Below are positions 9,369 through 17,914 of a stretch of 64,000 bases of DNA, piece after piece; the stretch's first letter is position 1, and each line of letters opens with the position of its first letter. Origin of the DNA: Trichococcus alkaliphilus. Lineage in GTDB: Bacteria; Bacillota; Bacilli; Lactobacillales; Aerococcaceae. The notes under the pieces were generated by a model. The model was not told the DNA's origin. It saw only the letters and a program-made list of their open reading frames with translations, and did no database searches. Where the stretch lies: positions 1 to 64,000 of the forward strand of contig NZ_PXZT01000012.1 of the NCBI RefSeq assembly GCF_003008695.1, read 5' to 3'. The translations under genes and the position numbers were made by a program.

Positions 9369-10259
9369 TTGGAAGCAATCGAAATGGAAGGTTTGACCAA
9401 AATTTACCGCAAGCGTGCAGCTTTGGACAATGTCCGCCTCACAGTGGAACAAGGCGAACGATTCGGGTTCATCGGGCCGAACGGAGCCGGGAAGTCAACA
9501 ACCATCAAGCTATTGCTTGATTTCATCAAGCCTAGCAAGGGGAGTGCCAGAATTTTCGGACTGGATGCCCAGAAAGACTCCGAGAGCCTGAAACGCATCA
9601 TCGGGTATGTTCCGAGCGATGTGCATTACTACAGCAACCTGACCGTGGAAGAAATCCTGATGATGACGGGAAAATTCCACCATATCCAGAACATAAAGGA
9701 AATGATGGCTTATTACGTGGAACGCTTCGCGTTGGAGCCGAAAAAGAAAATGAAGGACCTGTCGTTGGGGAATCGGAAAAAAGTTGCGATCGTGAACAGC
9801 CTGATCTTCAATCCGGAACTTTTGATACTTGACGAACCTACGAATGGGCTGGATCCTTTGATGCAGCATCGTTTGTTTGAAGAGCTGAACTACCACAACA
9901 AGGAAGGCGCGACCATATTCATTTCTACGCATAACCTTCCGGAAGTGGAAGCATTCTGCACGCGTACTGCCTTCATCCGTGAGGGGAAAATCATTTCCGT
10001 GGAAGATATGGCATCCGGTTATCAACCAGGAAAAGTGGTGACGCTAACCGGTTCAGCCATCGGAACGGAGGATTTCGAATCCAAAGGGTACCGTGTTCTT
10101 TCCAGGACAGACCGGGTCGTTTCGTTGTTGTACAAGGACAACGTGAAACAAATCCTGGCCGATATGGCACCTCTGGATTTGGAGGATATCGAAATCCGCA
10201 ATCAGAATCTGGAGGAAAAATTCATGACCCTATACGGTGGAGGTGAATCCCATGAATAG
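9369..10259 (+). CDS. ABC transporter ATP-binding protein (ABC-2 exporter type)
   Basis: A 296-residue ABC ATPase with Walker A GPNGAGKST (about residue 37), a degenerate signature LSLGNRKKVAI, Walker B LLILDEPTNGLD and the switch His in FISTHNL. The length and C-terminal extension fit the DrrA/NatA-like exporters that pair with ABC-2 permeases. TTG 9369 follows GAGGAGGGG by about seven bases. The stop overlaps the start of the permease gene by eight bases, so the two are translationally coupled. A weak promoter (TGTAAA-17-TATAAT, -10 at 9328-9333) precedes it. The exported compound is unknown; families of this kind export drugs, bacteriocins or sodium. Confidence 0.88.
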   Translation: MEAIEMEGLTKIYRKRAALDNVRLTVEQGERFGFIGPNGAGKSTTIKLLLDFIKPSKGSARIFGLDAQKDSESLKRIIGYVPSDVHYYSNLTVEEILMMTGKFHHIQNIKEMMAYYVERFALEPKKKMKDLSLGNRKKVAIVNSLIFNPELLILDEPTNGLDPLMQHRLFEELNYHNKEGATIFISTHNLPEVEAFCTRTAFIREGKIISVEDMASGYQPGKVVTLTGSAIGTEDFESKGYRVLSRTDRVVSLLYKDNVKQILADMAPLDLEDIEIRNQNLEEKFMTLYGGGESHE

Positions 10260-11073
10260 TATCCGATTGGAGTGGAAACAAGAACGCGGCGGGTTATTCG
10301 TATGGCTGTTCTTTATGGTCCTGATTATGGGGATGATGATGGCTATGTTTCCCGTCATGGCTAATCAAGGGATGGAGGATATCTTGACGACCAAGCTCGA
10401 TGCGATGCCGCCAGAGATGCTGGAGGCCTTTTCGCTCACGAATGGAGCGAGCTTATTGCAGGCTACCGGATTTTTTGCTTATATTTTTCAGTATCTTTTT
10501 TTGGCCGCCTGCATTTTTGCAACGATGAAAGGGGCGCAAGCGTTGATCAAGGAAGAGACGAACGGCACGATCGAGTATCTGTATGCACAGCCGATCAGCA
10601 GAAAAGCTATCGTCACAAGTAAATACATCGCTAACTTAGTGTTGCTTATGATCTTTTGGGTCGTCCTGTACGGAGCTGCCTTGGTGTTCATCTATCTGTT
10701 TAAGGAGGATGGGGCTGATTTTGTGGAAATCATAAAGGATATCACGCTGATTTTTGGCGCGGAGTCGTTGGTATTATTGTTCTTTTATTCGATCGGGTTC
10801 CTTTTCTCGACATTCATCGCGAGCAGCCGTTCAACAAGCGGAGTCGCGTTGTTGCTGGTGTTCGGTACGTACATGATTGGCCTTGTGTCGAAGATGGTTG
10901 AGGACTATGAATTCCTGCGTGTTTTGTCGCCGATCGAATACGCACATCCAGCGGCCTTGCTGGAAGATGGGATTTCCTGGGAGTACATGGTCATCTGCAT
11001 CATCGGAAGCTTGCTGGTATTGGGTTTGAGCTATCTGATCTACAGCAGAAAAGATCTGCGGATCCAGGTATAG
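10252..11073 (+). CDS. ABC-2 type permease
   Basis: A 273-residue membrane partner of the preceding ATPase, with about six hydrophobic segments in the ABC-2 layout: a first helix at residues 15-35, a long extracytoplasmic stretch, then a cluster of five helices ending at YLIYSRKDLRIQV. The piece KEETNGTIEYLYAQPISR is typical of the cytoplasmic loop of this family (NGTIEYLLA.P.SR). ATG 10252 has GGTGGAGGTG upstream and overlaps the ATPase gene's stop. An intrinsic terminator shared with the convergent small gene follows. Confidence 0.87.
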   Translation: MNSIRLEWKQERGGLFVWLFFMVLIMGMMMAMFPVMANQGMEDILTTKLDAMPPEMLEAFSLTNGASLLQATGFFAYIFQYLFLAACIFATMKGAQALIKEETNGTIEYLYAQPISRKAIVTSKYIANLVLLMIFWVVLYGAALVFIYLFKEDGADFVEIIKDITLIFGAESLVLLFFYSIGFLFSTFIASSRSTSGVALLLVFGTYMIGLVSKMVEDYEFLRVLSPIEYAHPAALLEDGISWEYMVICIIGSLLVLGLSYLIYSRKDLRIQV

Positions 11074-11112
11074 CGTTATAGGTCGTTTAGAGAGTACCGA
11101 CTTTGCCAAAAT

Positions 11113-11138
11113 AAAAAAGCCCGCGGTGGGCTTTTTTA
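11113..11138. terminator. Bidirectional terminator
   Basis: AAAAAAGCCC-GCGGT-GGGCTTTTTT, symmetrical A and T runs on both sides, placed between the convergent ABC permease and the small membrane gene; it can serve both. Confidence 0.85.
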
Positions 11139-11145
11139 TTTTGGG

Positions 11146-11319
11146 TTAACCGAATGTCATGAACATTACTGCGGCGACGATCAGTGCGTAGGATAATTTC
11201 TCCAAGTTTTTCTTTGTGATCGGGTTCAGGCCTTTGTCGTAGCGTGTCTGATACATGATCCAGACGTTGATTCCGATGCTGATGATGCCTAGTATGCTGG
11301 CTGTAAGATATTTATTCAC
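11146..11319 (-). CDS. 57-residue membrane protein, GTG start, coupled to ElaA-like gene
   Basis: A small open frame of 57 residues starting MNKYLTASILGIISIGINVW, with two hydrophobic segments (about 5-22 and 43-56) separated by a basic linker (TRYDKGLNPITKKNLEK). GTG 11319 is preceded by AGGAGGAAC at good spacing, and it overlaps the acetyltransferase stop by eight bases, which argues for real translation. I do not recognise the family; small two-helix proteins of this kind are common in Lactobacillales genomes and are often missed because of the GTG start. Its stop codon sits just before the bidirectional terminator. No function is assigned. Confidence 0.7.
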   Translation of the reverse strand: MNKYLTASILGIISIGINVWIMYQTRYDKGLNPITKKNLEKLSYALIVAAVMFMTFG

Positions 11320-11791
11320 GGTGTTCCTCCTGTTGGTTTATGTTTTCCGTTGGGCTGTTCTGCGAATCAATGATCATATCGATGTGCGGGATATCATCCT
11401 CCAGGTAGATATCCGATACGGGCCGAAATCCGAAAGAGGCATAAAAATCCTGCAGATAGGCTTGCGCTTGCGCGTGGATTGGAAGTCCAGGGAAATGCGT
11501 CTTTGCATATTCCAGCACGACCTGCATCAATTCTTGGCCATAGCCATGGGTGCGTTCGCCTTGAGGGACAAGAACGCGTCCGATGCGCACATTATCCAGT
11601 TCCGGAATTAGCCTTGCGTAGGCCAGTAGCCGATCTTCCGCCTGCTTCCAGAAGTGGATGCTGACGAGGTCAGTGTCGTCCACCTCTTGATAGGGGCAAT
11701 TCTGCTCCACAACGAAAACGGCGGTTCGTTCTTTGTAGACTAGGTGCAATTCCCTCGCCGTCATTTCTTCAAAAGGCTTGATGACCCACAT
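11312..11791 (-). CDS. ElaA-type GNAT N-acetyltransferase
   Basis: A 159-residue GNAT-fold acetyltransferase closest in pattern to ElaA: the N-terminal ELHLVYKERTAVFVVEQNCPYQEVDDTD block is typical, then the acetyl-CoA loop (RVLVPQGERTHGYGQELM, a variant of Q/RxxGxG/A) and HAQAQAYLQDFYASFGF. Substrate unknown. ATG 11791 follows GAGGAGGAAAATATAC; the longer frame to 11941 lacks a site and would cross the promoter. A TATAAT with extended TGC is at 11841-11846 on the minus strand. It is followed by the 57-residue membrane protein in an overlapping arrangement. Confidence 0.82.
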   Translation of the reverse strand: MWVIKPFEEMTARELHLVYKERTAVFVVEQNCPYQEVDDTDLVSIHFWKQAEDRLLAYARLIPELDNVRIGRVLVPQGERTHGYGQELMQVVLEYAKTHFPGLPIHAQAQAYLQDFYASFGFRPVSDIYLEDDIPHIDMIIDSQNSPTENINQQEEHRE

Positions 11792-11897
11792 GTATATTTT
11801 CCTCCTCATCGATTGGTGGAAAACCACCATCATAGTCCTTATTATAGCAAAGCGCAGGCAAACAAAAAACCGGGAAATAGCTTGCTCCAAATAAATA

Positions 11898-11939
11898 AAG
11901 CCCAGGAGCTTTCTCTTATAGAGACGGCTCCTGGGCTTC
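11898..11939 (-). terminator. Terminator of the Amt-PII gene
   Basis: AAGCCCAGGAGC pairs with GCTCCTGGGCTT around a 17-base loop, followed on the minus strand by TTTATTTATTT, 20 bases after the amt stop. Confidence 0.75.
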
Positions 11940-11960
11940 ATTTGTTGTTTGTCGTTTGGT

Positions 11961-13634
11961 TTAATAATATTTCAGGGCTGCAGGGCCTGAATCGCTGTTG
12001 CTGATACGGAAGGCATCGGCAACCGGGGAAACGAAGACTTTACCGTCACCTACATGCCCAGTGTACAATGCTCGGCGGGCAGCACGGATGACTTCTTCGA
12101 CAGGCACCTCACTGATGATCGTTTCGATGCGGATTTTCGGTAAAAGATTGCCCTCAGCTTTCGCACCACGATAGAAGGTTTGCTGTCCTTTTTGCAGCCC
12201 GTAACCATGGACGGATGTGACCGTCATGCCGGTTACGCCGATAGCGTTCAATTCAGCTTTCAGCCGCTCCAGTTTATCAGGATTGGCAATGATTTCCACT
12301 TTGTTCATCGTGAAGCCTGAATCAGCCAATTTGAAAGCTCCAACTTTACTCAGATCCACTTCTTGGACGGCAGGGACTGTTTGTTTGGCGTCCGTCACAT
12401 AATCTTCGAATGCGGTCGTTGCGACAAAATCATGGTAGCTTGAAGTCAAGCCATGCTCAGCGACGTCCATACCGACGATTTCTTCTTCAGCAGTAACACG
12501 GAGACCCATCGTCTTTTGGATGACCTTGAAGACTATATACATGGAACCGGCTGTGTAGGCTGCTACAGAAGCTACACCCAAAGTTTGGATTCCCAGTAGG
12601 TTGAACCCGCCGCCATACAATAGACCGCCATCTGTTGCGAAAATACCGACTAAGATTGTTCCTAAGGCACCATTCACGCCGTGGACACTGAAAGCGCCGA
12701 CGGGATCATCGATCTTCACTTTTTGATCGACGAATTCAACAGCGAGAACAATGGCAAACCCAGCGATGGTTCCGATTGCTATAGCGCCGAAAGGTGATAC
12801 GACCGCACAGCCTGCAGTTACGGCAACAAGCCCAGCCAACGAACCGTTCAGCGTCATGGACACGTCAGGTTTACCATATTTTGCCCAAGTGAATAAAAGA
12901 GTGGCGAGGGTAGCGGAAACAGCAGATAGATTTGTATTCAAGAAGATAGTACCGATTAAGGCAAGCGTTTCGTCGCCGGTGGCAGATACGGTTGAAGCAC
13001 CGTTGAATCCGAACCAAGCGAACCAAAGGATGAATACGCCAAGAGCGCCGATCGTCAGGTTATGTCCAGGAATGACTTGTGCTTTGCCATCTTTATATTT
13101 TCCGATACGCGGTCCGACGATAGCAGCACCGACGATAGCAGATATGCCTCCGACCATATGAACGGCAGTGGATCCGGCAAAATCAATGAAGCCCATTTGA
13201 GCTAACCATCCGCCGCCCCAGATCCAGTGACCCGAGATCGGATAGATGATTAAGGAGATGATGAAAGAATACACGAGATAAGAGCTGAATTTTGTACGTT
13301 CCGCAACAGAACCGGATACGATAGTGGCAGCAGTTGCCGCAAAAACGTTCTGGAACATGAAGTGAACGGATCCGGGAATGGTGGAATCAAGTCCATCCAT
13401 GAATAGGCCAGGGGTTCCGATGATGCCGGCGATATCATCACCGAACATGATGCTGTATCCGATGAGAAAGAATCCCAACGATCCGAGCACAAAGTCCATA
13501 AGGTTTTTCATGATGATGTTCGCCGCGTTCTTGGCGCGAGTGAATCCCGTCTCAACCATCGCGAAACCGGCTTGCATAAAGAATACCAATACCGTTCCCA
13601 CTAAGGTCCATAATGTATCTACTGATGAAAACAT
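11961..13634 (-). CDS. amt: Ammonium transporter fused to a C-terminal PII (GlnK-like) domain
   Basis: A 557-residue fusion. Residues 1 to about 400 form an Amt/Mep/Rh channel with 11 membrane helices; the pore twin histidines are visible (STAVHMVGG and SVHGVNGALG). After a linker of about 35 residues, residues 435-557 are a PII signalling domain: MNKVEIIANPDKLERLK, the T-loop region GYGLQKGQQTFYRGAKAEG, LPKIRIE, and the B-loop TGHVGDGKVFV with the C-loop FRIS. In most bacteria GlnK is a separate protein that plugs AmtB; here it is tethered. The Tyr51-equivalent that is uridylylated in Proteobacteria is replaced (RGAKAEG instead of RGAEY). ATG 13634 follows AAAGGAGG. A perfect GlnR box overlaps its promoter, so it belongs to the same nitrogen regulon as glnRA. 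Confidence 0.95.
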   Translation of the reverse strand: MFSSVDTLWTLVGTVLVFFMQAGFAMVETGFTRAKNAANIIMKNLMDFVLGSLGFFLIGYSIMFGDDIAGIIGTPGLFMDGLDSTIPGSVHFMFQNVFAATAATIVSGSVAERTKFSSYLVYSFIISLIIYPISGHWIWGGGWLAQMGFIDFAGSTAVHMVGGISAIVGAAIVGPRIGKYKDGKAQVIPGHNLTIGALGVFILWFAWFGFNGASTVSATGDETLALIGTIFLNTNLSAVSATLATLLFTWAKYGKPDVSMTLNGSLAGLVAVTAGCAVVSPFGAIAIGTIAGFAIVLAVEFVDQKVKIDDPVGAFSVHGVNGALGTILVGIFATDGGLLYGGGFNLLGIQTLGVASVAAYTAGSMYIVFKVIQKTMGLRVTAEEEIVGMDVAEHGLTSSYHDFVATTAFEDYVTDAKQTVPAVQEVDLSKVGAFKLADSGFTMNKVEIIANPDKLERLKAELNAIGVTGMTVTSVHGYGLQKGQQTFYRGAKAEGNLLPKIRIETIISEVPVEEVIRAARRALYTGHVGDGKVFVSPVADAFRISNSDSGPAALKYY

Positions 13635-13713
13635 AATAATTCCTCCTTTTGTTTTAGTATAGCCTTAGTTTATAGAAATAATTTTATTGAGGCTATATCC
13701 TGCTTACCCTCCA

Positions 13714-13745
13714 TGTTATATAATATGACAAAGCTTTTAAATCAA
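13714..13745 (-). promoter_or_regulatory. Promoter of amt with overlapping GlnR box
   Basis: On the minus strand TTGATT (13745-13740), a 17-base spacer and TATATA (13722-13717). The perfect GlnR box TGTCA-N7-TAACA occupies 13714-13730 and covers the -10, which suits repression by GlnR under nitrogen excess. Confidence 0.78.
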
Positions 13746-13965
13746 CGTTTGCAAGCTTTAAAATGTGAAATAGATGAGAGTTTTAATGTTGAATCTCATC
13801 AAATTGCAGTAATGTTGGATGCGATTGTATTTTTTTGGTCAATATGATTAAAATAAATCTGACATGAGCGAGTAGGGAATATGACGGATGTCAGAATGAG
13901 TGACAAAGAGGAGGTGACGCAAGCCGGCCGGGAGAATAATCGGGGGGAATTTGAACATACACAGC
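13746..13965. other. Intergenic stretch upstream of amt, no gene seen
   Basis: Together with the amt promoter this makes a gap of about 330 bases. I see no supported gene. An open frame from 13881 runs straight through the terminator at 13966-14015 and lacks a ribosome site, so it is not called. Confidence 0.5.
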
Positions 13966-14015
13966 AAAAAGCCGTAAGGGAAGCATGCAGAACATGTTTT
14001 CCTTACGGCTTTTTG
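13966..14015. terminator. Strong bidirectional terminator
   Basis: AAAAAGCCGTAAGG ... CCTTACGGCTTTTT, with an inner ATG/CAT pair giving a 20-bp interrupted stem and A/T runs on both sides. It ends the minus-strand gene at 14035. Confidence 0.9.
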
Positions 14016-14034
14016 TATTTGTTATCGGTATCTT

Positions 14035-14400
14035 CTAAAAGTTGATGATCCAGTCCATTTCCGATAATTCAATCAATGGCAACTCGATCGCTTCCTCTTT
14101 TAGTGCCTTCTCGAACCCTTCTATGGAAAAAGGGCCTTTTACAGATTCAATTCTTCTATCGACAATAAAATATTCGAATGCTTCATTATGTTCTTTTTCA
14201 AGAATGATAAATTCATCGGTCCAATTCAATCGTGTAATGTAGCCCTGGATGCTTCCAGTCGGGTAGCGATAAGATGAAGGCAGATGGAAAAGGTTTTGCC
14301 AAGAAGCGCACTGTCTCAAAAATAGGTCTTCTCCGACCGGTATTCTAAATTTAGCAATTTTGGATATTTCAGGCAACATTCTATTTTTCCACACTAGCAT
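14035..14400 (-). CDS. Hypothetical protein, 121 residues
   Basis: I do not recognise this protein. It is soluble-looking, without a signal peptide or membrane segment; a central part (GYITRLNWTDEFIILEKEHN) and an acidic C-terminus (LKEEAIELPLIELSEMDWIINF) stand out. ATG 14400 is chosen because a GGGGGG tract lies just upstream, although spacing is short; the frame is open 15 codons further up without a site. A minus-strand promoter may lie around 14507-14530 (TATACT at 14507-14512 on the plus strand read as AGTATA). It is a single-gene unit ended by the 13966 terminator and divergent from nrdD. Confidence 0.55.
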   Translation of the reverse strand: MLVWKNRMLPEISKIAKFRIPVGEDLFLRQCASWQNLFHLPSSYRYPTGSIQGYITRLNWTDEFIILEKEHNEAFEYFIVDRRIESVKGPFSIEGFEKALKEEAIELPLIELSEMDWIINF

Positions 14401-14766
14401 TTCCCCCCTTTTTCTCTGCTCATTCTTTTGACATCCCTGCGGCATAAAACCGGATAATGGATCCGAAAAAAAGAATGAATCGCTTACATTTGTGACAAGT
14501 CATAGTATAACCGCTTTTTTTTCCAAAGTACAGCAGTTTCTATTGATTTTATGTACTTTATATGTTTTTTAACGTTTTTTTTAATATTAGGGTCATTGTT
14601 CGGGAAGCAAAACGGATTAGCTGGGTTTGTTTAGTTATTGTTTCCGTTCTGCCTATGTGAGTGGGAGTCTGATAAGGAAACAGCAAACAATTCATTTTCA
14701 GGGCATTTTCTTATTGACCAACAGACCGAAATGTGTCTGCATTCTCTAGATGGAATTTGGTTTGAA

Positions 14767-14818
14767 ACACTATATATTGTGGTGGAAATTTGCGTGTGGA
14801 TGATATATAGTATATACA
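14767..14818 (+). promoter_or_regulatory. Tandem NrdR boxes and promoter of nrdDG
   Basis: A near-consensus NrdR box ACACTATATATTGTGG is at 14767-14782, and a weaker one at 14798-14813 (best read on the other strand, ATACTATATATCATCC), 31 bases centre to centre as is usual for NrdR pairs. TTGCGT (14790-14795), a 17-base spacer and TATACA (14813-14818) form the promoter, so the second box lies inside it, fitting repression by NrdR. The remaining leader to nrdD (about 150 bases) and the 14446-14760 stretch hold no gene. Confidence 0.75.
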
Positions 14819-14970
14819 GTGAATCGAAACAGAGACTACTTTAAGTGGAGGCATCCAACTTGAGAAGCGCGTCCCGCAAGGAAAGCTTGCTCATTTTGTA
14901 ACGACCTCTTACTTTATATTAGCTTTTTTTGCATGTTCGGTTAATTTTTAACTAAGGAGTGGGAAAAAAT

Positions 14971-17193
14971 ATGGCTTCATTACCAACGGATTTCTTGAAT
15001 GAAAGCACGAATCTTCAAGTCGATGACGCAGAGGTGAATATCCAAGTGTTGAAGGCGGATGGACGGGTTGTTCCTTTTCATGCCAAGAAAATATACAAAG
15101 CGATCAAGAAAGCAGAGCGTTTCTTGTCTGAACAGAACGAAGCGGCTGCAGATTACGATGTGGATGCTGTTGTGGCATTGGTCGTAGACAAACTGATTGC
15201 GTCAGAAACGGAAAGTGTTTCGACCGATGATATCCATGATCAAGTTGAAGCGACGCTTGCCGAAATGGGAAATCTGCCGTTAGCGGAAGCCTACAATACC
15301 TACAAATTGACGAAAAAAGTCAAAAAGCTGCAACAACAGGACATCGAGTTGCGCATCCAAAGCCTGATGAATGCCGATCAGAGCATCGTCAACGAAAATG
15401 CCAACAAGGACAGCCGCGTCTTCAATACGATCCGTGACTTGACGGCCGGGGTGGCTGCGAAAGCGATCGGCCTGAGAATGCTGCCGAAACATGTTTCCAA
15501 CGCCCATATGAAAGGCGATATCCATTACCACGACCTGGATTACCAACCGTATTCGCCGATGACGAACTGTGTCCTGATTGATTTCCAGAACATGCTCCGT
15601 GAAGGCTTCAAAATCGGCAACGCCGAAGTGGACAGCCCGCGTTCGGTCAACACAGCGACTGCCCAAATGGCGCAGATTTTTGCGAATGTCGCCTCCAGCC
15701 AATACGGCGGCTGCAGCGCGGACCGGGTCGACGAAGTGCTGGCACCATACGCCCGCCTGAATTATGAGAAGCATCTGGAAACGGCTAAAGTTTGGGTGGA
15801 TGGCGAAGCGAAACAAATCGCTTATGCTGAAGAAAAAACCCGCAAAGACATCTATGATGCTATGCAAAGCCTAGAGTACGAAATCAACACACTCTACACC
15901 TCAAACGGACAAACACCATTCACCACACTCGGATTCGGGTTGGGGACGGATTGGTTTGCTCGCGAAATCCAAAAAGCCGTCCTGCAAGTGCGCATCAAAG
16001 GATTGGGCAAAGAAAGACGGACAGCGATCTTCCCGAAATTGATTTTCGCTTTGAAAAAAGGCACGAACTTGGAGACACAGGATCCAAACTATGACATCAA
16101 ACAATTGGCCATCACTTGCGCCACCAAACGGATGTATCCGGATGTGCTGATGTACGATAAAATCGTTGAATTGACAGGCAGTTTCAAGACACCGATGGGT
16201 TGCCGTTCCTTCCTGCAGGGATGGAAAGACGAAAACGGAAACGAAGTCAATTCCGGCAGGATGAATCTTGGGGTCGTGACGTTGAACATCCCGAGAATCG
16301 CCTTGGAATCGGAAGGGAATCCGGAAGCTTTCTGGAACATCTTCGAGGAACGCTTGGCCATCTGTAAGGATGCACTCGTTTACCGTGTGGAGCGCACGAA
16401 AGAAGCGACGCCTACGAACGCACCGATCCTGTATCAGCACGGGGCCTTCGGGAAACGTCTGGGCGAAACGGATCAGGTCGATGAATTATTCAAGAACAAA
16501 CGCGCGACCGTCTCTTTGGGCTACATCGGGCTTTATGAAGCGGCGACGGTCTTTTACGGAGGAGATTGGGAAACGAATCCGGAAGCAAAAGCTTTCACTT
16601 TGGACATCGTTAAGAAGATGAAGGAAAAAACGGATGCTTGGGGCAACCAATACGGTTATCATTTCAGCGTCTATTCGACTCCGAGCGAAAGTTTGACAGA
16701 TCGCTTCTGCAGCATGGACACAGAGAAATTCGGCATCATTTCCGATATCACGGATAAGGAATACTACACAAACAGCTTCCATTACGATGTCCGCAAGAAT
16801 CCGAATCCTTTCGAGAAGATCGCTTTCGAAATGGAATATCCGCAATATTGCTCAGGCGGCTTTATCCATTATTGCGAATACCCGAACCTGCAGCAAAATC
16901 CGAAAGCGCTGGAAACAGTCTGGGATTTCGCCTATGACAAAGTCGGCTACTTGGGAACGAACACGCCGATCGACCACTGCTTGGAGTGCGGCTTCGAGGG
17001 GGACTTCAATCCGACCGAGCGCGGTTTCCAATGCCCGGAATGCGGCAATACCGATCCGCAGACATGCGACGTCGTAAAACGTACGTGCGGATATCTCGGC
17101 AACCCACAGATCCGTCCGATGGTGCGTGGCCGCCATAAAGAAATTTCGGCACGCGTCAAACATCTGCATGCGGATTGCAAGTCAGAACAGTAA
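14971..17193 (+). CDS. nrdD: Anaerobic ribonucleoside-triphosphate reductase (class III), large subunit
   Basis: A 740-residue glycyl-radical enzyme that reduces ribonucleotides to deoxyribonucleotides without oxygen. The N-terminal ATP-cone (VLKADGRVVPFHAKKIYKAI) senses dATP/ATP; the C-terminus has the four-Cys zinc site (CLECGFEG ... CPECG) and the glycyl-radical loop RTCGYLGNP, whose Gly is the radical site. The length is in the usual 700-780 range. ATG 14971 follows AAGGAG by 11 bases; the GTG at 14959 overlaps that site and is rejected. It forms an operon with nrdG 23 bases downstream. NrdR boxes at the promoter indicate control by deoxynucleotide level. Confidence 0.95.
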   Translation: MASLPTDFLNESTNLQVDDAEVNIQVLKADGRVVPFHAKKIYKAIKKAERFLSEQNEAAADYDVDAVVALVVDKLIASETESVSTDDIHDQVEATLAEMGNLPLAEAYNTYKLTKKVKKLQQQDIELRIQSLMNADQSIVNENANKDSRVFNTIRDLTAGVAAKAIGLRMLPKHVSNAHMKGDIHYHDLDYQPYSPMTNCVLIDFQNMLREGFKIGNAEVDSPRSVNTATAQMAQIFANVASSQYGGCSADRVDEVLAPYARLNYEKHLETAKVWVDGEAKQIAYAEEKTRKDIYDAMQSLEYEINTLYTSNGQTPFTTLGFGLGTDWFAREIQKAVLQVRIKGLGKERRTAIFPKLIFALKKGTNLETQDPNYDIKQLAITCATKRMYPDVLMYDKIVELTGSFKTPMGCRSFLQGWKDENGNEVNSGRMNLGVVTLNIPRIALESEGNPEAFWNIFEERLAICKDALVYRVERTKEATPTNAPILYQHGAFGKRLGETDQVDELFKNKRATVSLGYIGLYEAATVFYGGDWETNPEAKAFTLDIVKKMKEKTDAWGNQYGYHFSVYSTPSESLTDRFCSMDTEKFGIISDITDKEYYTNSFHYDVRKNPNPFEKIAFEMEYPQYCSGGFIHYCEYPNLQQNPKALETVWDFAYDKVGYLGTNTPIDHCLECGFEGDFNPTERGFQCPECGNTDPQTCDVVKRTCGYLGNPQIRPMVRGRHKEISARVKHLHADCKSEQ

Positions 17194-17216
17194 TCAAAAC
17201 AGTTAGGTGATGTAAA

Positions 17217-17777
17217 GTGAAAAATCCGCAACCGCAAGAATGGTTGGCAGAAACATACAGCAAGGACAATGTGGCGGACTACAAAGCGTTCAACTTTGTG
17301 GATGGTGAAGGCGTGCGCTGCAGTATCTATCTCAGCGGCTGCCTGTTCGCCTGCGAAGGCTGCTACAACAAGATAGTCCAAAATTTCGACTACGGGATTG
17401 CCTACACCGACGAGTTGGAGGAACAGATCATGGCCGATCTGCGTCAGCCTTATGTGCAAGGCTTGACGCTTTTGGGTGGCGAACCGTTCCTCAACACGAA
17501 GGTCGCGTTGCGGCTTGCGCAGCGGATCCGGGCAGAGTTCGGCCGGACCAAGGACATCTGGGGCTGGACCGGTTACTACTGGGACGAATTGGCTTCAGAA
17601 TCCGAGGATAAGCAGAAATTGCTGCGCTTGATGGATGTGCTTGTCGATGGCCGCTTCGAGCTGTCCAAACGCGATCTGACATTGAAATTCCGTGGCAGCT
17701 CCAACCAGACCATCATCGATGTGCAAAAATCGCTCGAGGCTGGCGAAAAAGTCCCTTGGGCGAATGGCTACGAATAA
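17217..17777 (+). CDS. nrdG: Anaerobic ribonucleotide reductase activating protein (radical SAM)
   Basis: A 186-residue radical-SAM activase that generates the glycyl radical on NrdD. The [4Fe-4S] motif CLFACEGC (CxxxCxxC) is at about residues 42-49, followed by TLLGGEPFLN, the SAM-binding GGE motif. Size fits NrdG (150-200). GTG 17217 is preceded by TTAGGTGAT at seven bases. It is cotranscribed with nrdD and ends before a large terminator hairpin at 17803. Confidence 0.95.
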   Translation: MKNPQPQEWLAETYSKDNVADYKAFNFVDGEGVRCSIYLSGCLFACEGCYNKIVQNFDYGIAYTDELEEQIMADLRQPYVQGLTLLGGEPFLNTKVALRLAQRIRAEFGRTKDIWGWTGYYWDELASESEDKQKLLRLMDVLVDGRFELSKRDLTLKFRGSSNQTIIDVQKSLEAGEKVPWANGYE

Positions 17778-17802
17778 AACAGCGTGAAATAATCAAGAAT
17801 TG

Positions 17803-17877
17803 GCTAGGACTTATTGCCAGCATTCAAAGACAGTTTTATTACTGAACTTTGGGGCTGGGCAAGTTCTAGCTTTTTTT
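17803..17877 (+). terminator. Terminator of nrdDG
   Basis: GCTAGGACTT...GCCAGC pairs with GCTGG...AAGTTCTAGC around a loop of about 25 bases, followed by seven T residues at 17871-17877. Confidence 0.7.
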
Positions 17878-17914
17878 ATTGTGACGGCAGAATGGCGCCT
17901 GGCTGGAGGTGGCC

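Noticed and set aside
13881-14045. Small plus-strand frame in the amt/14035 gap
   Set aside because: Reads through the strong terminator at 13966 and has no start signal.
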